DNA of 64,000 nt from Glycine soja (lineage: Eukaryota; Streptophyta; Magnoliopsida; Fabales; Fabaceae): assembly GCF_004193775.1 (NCBI RefSeq), contig NC_041002.1:6559261-6623260 (forward strand), read 5' to 3'. Below, piece by piece: positions 57,526 to 64,000 of this stretch. Position numbers and translations under genes: made by a program. The first letter of the stretch is position 1; every line of letters begins with the position of its first letter. Under the pieces are notes generated by a model that was given only the letters and a program-made list of their open reading frames with translations, was not told the DNA's origin and did no database searches.

Positions 57526-59199
57526 TCAGGGTCAGTATGACAGAGATTGTGGGGCGGCCGACAAAAGCGAGACTATTGCTCCTACGTATCCTCAATGAGG
57601 AACTCAGACCTACGTAGTTCTGGATAACTTGTGAGACTAAAATAGTCTTGGTGTTTTCTTCACTAAAATGCGAACATGCTTTAGTAAAGAGACAAAACTT
57701 CCAACTGATCAGAGCAACATATGCTTTTTGGATGAAAAACAATGTGTCTACCGGGGAAGGAGATTATGCTGATGAAATCTTCTCATAACCATAAATGAGA
57801 TTTTGGATGTCAGCATTTCGTTTCTAAATGACCATTTAGAGGAAACACTGGGTTAAAAAAAAATAGAAGAAAATCACTCAAAGTGTATCAATCTCACACG
57901 GGTAAGTGTTTCATCCTAATTCCGAACCATAGATACGTCGGGACTTCATTTTGCAAATCATTTCCTATCAAATCAAAGATTACATGCGTGATCATGGATC
58001 AATAGGACTTCTTCTTGGGAATAGTTTGTTTTCTCGTGGGGAATTTGGCTTTGAGTCTTCTTGGCCTTTTCCTTTTCTGTTTTTGTTTAGTGCGGGGCGA
58101 GAAAGTCGCTAGCACACAGGATTTTGGTTGGTAATCAAAGGGAGAGGACCACTTTAGGTCGTGGTTTCCTTTCTTTTTCTTGTTGACAATTCTGTATTGT
58201 TCAGATATTGTCTGGTCCAAAGACCTTTCTGCATATTTCTTCTGTTTTCTTTCGATCTTTGATCAGAAATTTTCTTTCTTTTTGCTTTCTCCCACTTTTT
58301 GATTGGGAATTTTCTTTCTTTTTTTGCTTCCGAGAGCAAGGATTGAAATTCTCACCCTGGGTCAAGGTTTATGGTAAGTTGGGATTTTGGCTCAAGGCTT
58401 GTAGAACGGCTGGACATGATATATGTCAGGGCGTGGGTTTGGCCAGTGGTTCAGGGATAAAAGGGATATCCCACATTATTTCCATGACACAAATGCAACA
58501 ATGATGATTAGGAAATTTTATGCAAAACTAGTCATGCATGCACCTGTGTGGACACTCAAGTGTCGAAAAATTTTTGGTCATGTGATGCTAGGGCTCATGA
58601 TTCATTTTCTCTACTTTAGTCAACCTAGTGTTTCCAAAATATGTTCTTTTATCAATTTGTGCATTCATCCGAGTCTATTTTGGGCGATCGGGAAAACTTT
58701 CAGCATTCACCCTTCAGGTGTATACACATTTTTCAAAAACTGGTTATGATCAGTGAATTTTTTTCAAAGAAAAGTTGGAAATTATCCTCATTCATAAGCA
58801 TGTTGTTCTTTAGCTAGACAACTTTTTTTTATTTTTTTCTTCTTTCTTTTTCTTTTCTTGCTTGCTCTCTTTTTTCTTTTCCCTTTTTCCTCTTTTTTAA
58901 GTTATTATCATTTATTCATTTTCTCTCCCTTTTTTCTCTAAAAAGATCGTGCGGACGGGGACGTACACTACCTACTTACGTCCAACCACAAGGTAAACGA
59001 AAAGAACACACGAAATGGTAAGTCGCAAAAAACGGTGACGAAATAACTGAGAGCCATAATGCCAAAAATTTCTAACAGAAACGGAAAAATAATAGTAATG
59101 TTAGTAACCATATAGACAATAACAGAAAACAGTAATGTCAAGCAATATAGACAATAATAGAAAACAATAATGTCAATAACAAAAGTGCGGTGACCTCGG
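57526..59199 (-). other. Non-coding spacer of TAT-like element
   Basis: Includes a CTACGTATCCTC/GACCTACGTAGTTC segment also present in the LTR (54645-54690), T/C-rich stretches (58820-58930) and short frames without recognisable products. No gene is supported. Confidence 0.55.
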
Positions 59200-60438
59200 T
59201 CATGTGGCTTCGCTTCCTCCCAAGAAACCGAGCAAATCCGACATCTCCTCATCCATGCAGGCCTCCTCTGCATCGTCGGGGGATCCTGCAGGCGCCTCCC
59301 CTACCTGGGCCTCGGGCCATGTGACCTCAGCCCTAAACTGCTCTGGAGTAAGGCACGCGAAAGGAGCGAAACCCTGCCCCTGCTGACTGAGGCTGAACCG
59401 GTAGAGACACTCATGTATCTGTACCTACCCCCGATGGTTGGCCGCCTGCTGGCAAACCAAGTGTTGTAGATAACGCTCCATGCCTAGTGACCCAGCGGGA
59501 TCGGCCTGATGAGGTGGTGGCGGTGCATCTGCGGCCTGAGGTGCATCACCCTGCGCTTGCCTAGGCGTGCAATACTTCTCAATGAAGGCCCGGGTGATCG
59601 GCGGTCAGATCATTTTACTAGGGGTGACGAGAACCCCGAATGACTGGCAGAGGCCCGTGATCAATGCTGGAAACCCCAGGGCCCTGTTAGACTTATCCGG
59701 GTCTAGAGGGTGCCTGGTGGGTGGCATACCTTCAAACAAATAGATGGCGTCAGCAATCAACGGAGCCACGTGGACGCTCATCCGTGTCAGGATGGCATAC
59801 ACCAACTGACACTTCAGCAGAGGGAGATCGGAGTTATGATCACTAGGCAAGACATTGCTGAGCAGCAATCTCATCCATATCTGGGTCAAGGTGGTCATGC
59901 TGGTGTGCATGATCCGCACCCGCCTCCCTGCAGCGGTCCGGGCGAAATCCTGCCCCAGTGTGCATAATAGTTGGGCAATGGCCTCCTCGTTGAACCCGTC
60001 GGCCTTGTTCCTCCTCTGACTGAACTCGCACTCCTGGCCTTCCTCCAACACTAGCGGGTCACCCAGGAACTGGCTGAGGGCATCTACGTCAAAAGGAATC
60101 CACTGACCCCTCACCCATGAACGCATATCTCGCACTCCCTCCTCTGTCGGCCAAGCATTAGCATAAAACTCCAGGACTACCTCAGGGTCAAACTTAGCCA
60201 TGGGAGTCACCAGCGACGTCCAATGTCGACGAGCTATCTCCTCCTGAAAATCTGTGTACTCATCCTCCTTGAGCTGGACGCGCCTCTCTCTGTGGAATGA
60301 CCATCCTTTGATGGCCTCAAAGCGCTGCTGGTGCTCGACGCTCCGGAAACGGTGGCTATCGAACTCGGGGGCGGCACTGGTCCCTTCAGTCACGGCGTCT
60401 CTCCTAGACCTCTTTGCGGAAAGCTTTTTCGGAGCCAT
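59200..60438 (-). pseudogene. Extra ORF of TAT-like element, 'plant transposon protein'-like, two stops
   Basis: The minus frame from ATG (MAPKKLSAKRSRRDAV) at 60438 to TGA at 59200-59202 spans 412 codons, broken only by TGA (59605-59607) and TAG (59425-59427). A basic N-terminus is followed by FDPEVVLEFYANAWPTEEGV, GQWIPFDVDALSQFLGDP, IWMRLLLSNVLPSDHNSDLP and CQLVYAILTRMSVHVAPLIA, the pattern of plant transposon-protein domains, then PPITRAFIEKYCTP, a Pro-rich linker and an acidic end (DEEMSDLLGFLGG). TTTGTCCTCGCAG just upstream of the ATG resembles a 3' splice site, which would allow a spliced subgenomic mRNA. GC content is well above the surroundings. Role unknown. Confidence 0.8.
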
Positions 60439-62454
60439 TTTCTGCGAGGACAAACATTTGGAAAGTTAATTTACAAGGAAATGCAATTTTAAAGCAAAAA
60501 CAACATACTAATCTTTTCGACTTAGAACAAACTTGTGCACACATTTCCCTGAAGAAGAACATTTATGAACATGCATACGTGCAAAATATCCTGCTATCTA
60601 TATCAATATACAAGGATATTCAAAACACTCTAGCTACTTATATCCCACACATATTCTTTTGAAAAGAATTCATATATGCATGCTCAAGGTATTGTGCCAA
60701 AATTACATATGTCCGTATTCAAAGTATTTTGCTATCAAAAATTACATACGCACATTCGAAGTATTTTATTAACATGAATTAACATACAAATTAATACAGT
60801 TTTTTTTTGTGTTGTTTCATTCACATTTATTTATACATATATGCACATTTGAGAGCCAATTTCATGTCATGCACACACTTGCATTTATTTGCAAAGGAAT
60901 TCTCATGCCATCTATCTACCCTTTGAAAGGCAATTCCACATCATATGTTCATTTTGGGAAGCATTCTTGTGCCACATTCAAACACGTGTACATTTATAAA
61001 GCGCTTGACCACCTATTCAACATATACACGTTTTATTTGAAGGATATTTGTCTCTTGCTACCTATTCTATATGTACATGGTGAATAACATTCTCAAACAA
61101 ACTAGGCAAACATCATGGTGCAGCCCCAAAAATCAACCGCTGGCCTAAAGGGAAATCCCTATCGCAATGCCTTCATTTTTATGCCTTCTTGCACTCAAAA
61201 CCAAAGGCTTGCATTCCTAGGTCTAAGTGCTTAATTTGGGCACTTATTTTAACCTCTACATGTTGTCCCTATACACATAAAACAGCCCCACAATCCAAAG
61301 TTCACAAAACCATGCCCAAATGTCATTGAGGCATTTCACCGAGCACTTGGTGGGCGCATGTTCAGGTATGAAAAGCAAGGGAATGGGGGCAATGTGGCAT
61401 GCCTAATCCTTTCAGAATACAACTTAGGCCTAAGGCCACTGCCTACAATCCTCCAACTCAACAAAAACAAGCAATAATTCAAGGATAAATCCCTCACGTT
61501 TTTGAGCAAATACATGCAACTTAGAGCACCAAAATACATCAATGGAAAGTTAGAGAGCCCAAGAATGAGGTACTTACTTGTTGGAGATGAATAATAGCGC
61601 AAAATGGAATAAAAAACGTGGAGAAATGGTGACCTAAGGCTGGAAAACCAAGGAATCCGTGAGCCTTCGTTTTTTGAATGAGCGGGAAAAGTTTTTGGGT
61701 GAAGAAAACTTCCTCCTCCCGCCTTTTTAACCATTTTCGTACAGGGGTGCTCGCCCAGGCGAGCTAACCTGCATTTTTTTTTTAGGGAAGACATAAGTAT
61801 GGCTCTCTACGGGTCGGCGTTCGCTTACTCGAACCCCCTTAAGGGTAGATGAGACATCCGATACTTACCTTAAAGACACTTTAACAATAATTACTAGGAG
61901 TTTAAAGGATACTAGGCTGTCCCTCAGTTGCGCTTCCCGCTTGTCCCGAGATGGGCAAGGGACGACAATCTATCGGTCGTGACCCTAGCCTCTACTTGCG
62001 TCCGTCCCTAAGTACCTGAAAGTAGGAAACGACATCGCGCAGCAAACTGTGGTCGCGTTACCGTTTTACCTTGATTGGTTTCTGCCTTTAGCTCCATCCC
62101 AGCATTTGACCACTGCCTAAGACGATTCTGCTCCTGCCATAGGATAACAAAATATGCATGTGTATGCGTATGCATCAACTTTTTCAAATGCAACAATCTT
62201 TTTAGTGAAAGCTAGTCAGGTTCAGTTTTAATTAAGCGCTTGGGGCATCTCATGAACTGAGCGAAAAGGCTCAGGATATCACAAACTGCACATGGTTTAA
62301 AGCACAAAGTGAGGACTGAAGCCTCAATCCCATGTTCTCTTCTTTTAAAAGACTGTGACAAGAAAATTACAGCGGACAGGAATCCCTGGGGGAAACCAAG
62401 AAGAACACACAAAAATAAAAGAACATGCAGCGACTTCCTCAATTGCCCCAGATC
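60439..62454 (-). other. Spacer between pol and extra ORF of TAT-like element
   Basis: Mostly AT-rich, with no supported gene. A 152-codon minus frame (61336-61794) lacks recognisable domains; its start lies on the palindromic GCTCGCCCAGGCGAGC (61749-61764) also found in the LTR. 61798-62045 has a more GC-rich segment with CTCGAACCCCCTTAAGGG. Confidence 0.55.
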
Positions 62455-64000
62455 CTAAGCATAGTATCGCTTGACAACATCGGAGTTCACGGGTGAAGGT
62501 AGCTCCTCTCCATCCATGTTGGTAAGCACCAGGGCCCCTCTAGAAAAAGCCCTTTTTACAACGAAAGGCCCTTCGTAGTTCGGGGCCCACTTCCCTCGAT
62601 TATCTTTAACAGCGTGGGACATCTTTTTCAGCACAAGGTCGCCCTCATGGAACTTGCGCAAGCGCACCTTCTTGTCGAACGCATTCTTCATTCTTTGTTG
62701 ATACAGGCGCCCATGGCTCATGGCCATCAAGTGCTTACCTTCAATAAGGTTGAGTTGGTCGTAGCGTGTTTGAGCCCACTCTGATTCTTCTAGGCCTGAT
62801 TCCGCTAGTATCCTTTGGGAAGGGACCTCTACCTCAAACGGGAGTACCGCTTCCATTCCATAAACCAAGGAGTACGGTGTTGCCCCAGTAGAAGTTCGTA
62901 CCGAAGTTCGGTATCCATGCAGGGCAAAAGGCAACATCTCATGCCAATCTTTGTACGACACTGCCATCTTCTGAATAATTTTGTTAATATTCTTATTGGC
63001 TGCTTCCACAGCTCCATTCATCTTTGGTCGGTAGGGCGTGGAATTGTGATGCTGGATTTTGAAATCCACGCACATTTCCTGCATCATTTTGTTATTCAGA
63101 TTGGTACCATTGTCAGTAATGATCTTCCTAGGGAGGCCGTACCTACAAATCAGCTCCCTCTTTATGAATCTAACCACCACGCTCCTCGTGACATTGGTGT
63201 AGGAAGCCGCTTCGACCCATTTGGTGAAATAATCTATTGCCACGAGAATGAAGCGATGACCGTTCGAAGCCTTGGGTTCGATGGCCCCTATGACGTCTAT
63301 CCCCCACATGGAAAAAGGCCAAGGGGCGGACATGACATTCAGAGGATGTTGCGGAGCATTGACATTATCCGCGAACGGTTGACATTTATGGCATTTCCTT
63401 ACATGGGTGCAGCAATCACTTTCCATGGTGAGCCAGTAATAACCCGCTCTCAGAATCTTCCTGGCCATAGCATGCCCATTGGTGTGTGTTCCAAATGAAT
63501 CCTCGTGGACTTCCTCGATTATGTGGTTCGCCTCTTTGGCATCCACGCATCCCAGGAGGGTCATGTCATGGTTTCTCTTATATAGTATGCTCCCGCTCAT
63601 GAAGAAACCGGCTGCCAATCTCCTCAATGTCATTTTGTCGTTGTCGGAAGCCTCCGGCGGGTACTCTTTGCTTTCGATGTATCGCTTGATATCGAAATAC
63701 CAAGGCTCAACATCCCGCTCCTCTTCCACCTGACAACAATGCGCGGGTCTTCCACGACACCAAAACTCAATGGACGATAGGTCCCCGTGCGGTGTTAGCT
63801 GGAACATGGACGCCAAAGTGGCAAGCGCATCCGCCATCTGGTTTTCCTCTCGGGGAACGTGATGGAAGGAGATCTCATCAAAGGAACCAGCCAACTCCTT
63901 GATATAGGCTTGGTAGGTATCAACTTGGGGTCTCTAGTTTCCCATTCCCCTCTCAGCTGGTGGGAGTTCGAAAAGGTAAAATCTTTGATGATTCCATGGA
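62455..64000 (-). pseudogene. gypsy pol C-terminal part: RNase H end and integrase
   Basis: Reading from the right edge: HQLRGEWETRD (RNase H region), a one-base loss near 63915 that shifts the frame, QAYIKELAGSFDEISFHHVP and REENQMADALATLASMF. The H2C2 zinc domain follows (HTNGHAMARKILRAGYYW, CTHVRKCHKCQ). The integrase core has WGIDVIGAIEPK (Asp), ITDNGTNLNNKM (Asp) and PKMNGAVEAANKNI (Glu), then GYRTSVRTSTGATPYSLVYG and a C-terminal KMSHAVKDNRGKWAPNYEGP. From 63894 to TAG at 62455-62457 the frame is open. HVPREENQMADALATLA is typical of the TAT/Ogre lineage. Confidence 0.92.

Larger units (their letters stand above)
54303..64000 (-). mobile_element. TAT/Ogre-like gypsy element, 3' part
   Basis: Minus-strand element entering from the right edge. 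From right to left: RNase H end and integrase (64000-62455), a 2-kb spacer, an extra ORF (60438-59200), more spacer, a hairpin tandem-repeat array (57525-56345), the purine tract and the 3' LTR (56168-54303). It is inserted in the right LTR of the Athila-like element. An extra ORF and tandem repeats between pol and 3' LTR are known from the TAT lineage. RT, protease, gag and the 5' LTR lie beyond the window. Confidence 0.87.

Noticed and set aside
61336..61794. 152-codon minus-strand ORF
   Set aside because: No recognised domain. It lies in the spacer of the TAT-like element and begins on a palindromic repeat motif.
62815..63498. 227-codon plus-strand ORF opposite gypsy integrase
   Set aside because: Antisense shadow of the conserved integrase frame. 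Antisense ORFs are known in some TAT elements, but this one lies over integrase and has no recognisable domain.
1..64000. tRNA, rRNA and small RNA genes
   Set aside because: Scanned by eye for tRNA-like boxes and rRNA motifs. Only tRNA-complementary primer-binding sites of retroelements were seen.

Overview
The window looks like repeat-rich chromosomal DNA of a higher plant, most likely a legume of the soybean type. This rests on a GT-AG spliced host gene, Ty1/copia, Ty3/gypsy, LINE and PIF/Harbinger lineages with plant-type primer-binding sites, and LTRs filled with the GTAATCGATTAC motif. The genus is an inference from general familiarity with such repeats; no search was run.

Layout. 1-838 is an LTR of a TAT/Ogre-like gypsy element. 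839-2276 is unassigned. 2282-21348 is a degenerate copia element (TSD ATAAT) carrying four later insertions: a second copia (3041-7273, TSD ACTTT), a third copia (8118-12967), a LINE (13441-19694, about 12-bp TSD) and an inverted TRIM-like palindrome (20248-20580). From 21836 to 41179 runs the 3' two-thirds of one host gene, a CSC1-like/OSCA (HYP1-type) membrane channel on the + strand in six visible exons. Its third visible intron holds a minus-strand copia (24476-34585, TSD CCAAG), itself split by two solo LTRs (27252-30896 and 31423-33710). Its fourth holds another large LTR fragment. Downstream are a dead PIF/Harbinger transposase (42170-43310), a reversed LTR fragment (43320-45010) and a pol-less Athila-like gypsy (45011-54302). 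The Athila-like element is split by a young SIRE-like copia (47026-53012, TSD TCTTG, LTRs about 1% different) and by a minus-strand TAT/Ogre-like gypsy (54303 to beyond 64000).

Most interesting points. (1) The young SIRE-like copia has lost the rest of integrase, RT and RNase H. Its integrase frame instead reads, without a frame change and across a single TAG, into a foreign ORF resembling the 'putative plant transposon protein' domain. (2) The neighbouring TAT element carries an ORF of apparently the same domain type downstream of pol. (3) Paired palindromes built on GTAATCGATTAC occur 24 times in this window, in LTRs of two unrelated families. (4) The TAT element carries about 18 hairpin-containing repeats of roughly 65 bp next to its 3' LTR.

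The only candidate cellular gene is the OSCA-like one. Its visible exons are intact with canonical splice sites, except for two one-base homopolymer excesses in the first visible exon. The 5' part, about one third of the family's usual length, is not in the window. All other coding material belongs to mobile elements, nearly all of it broken.
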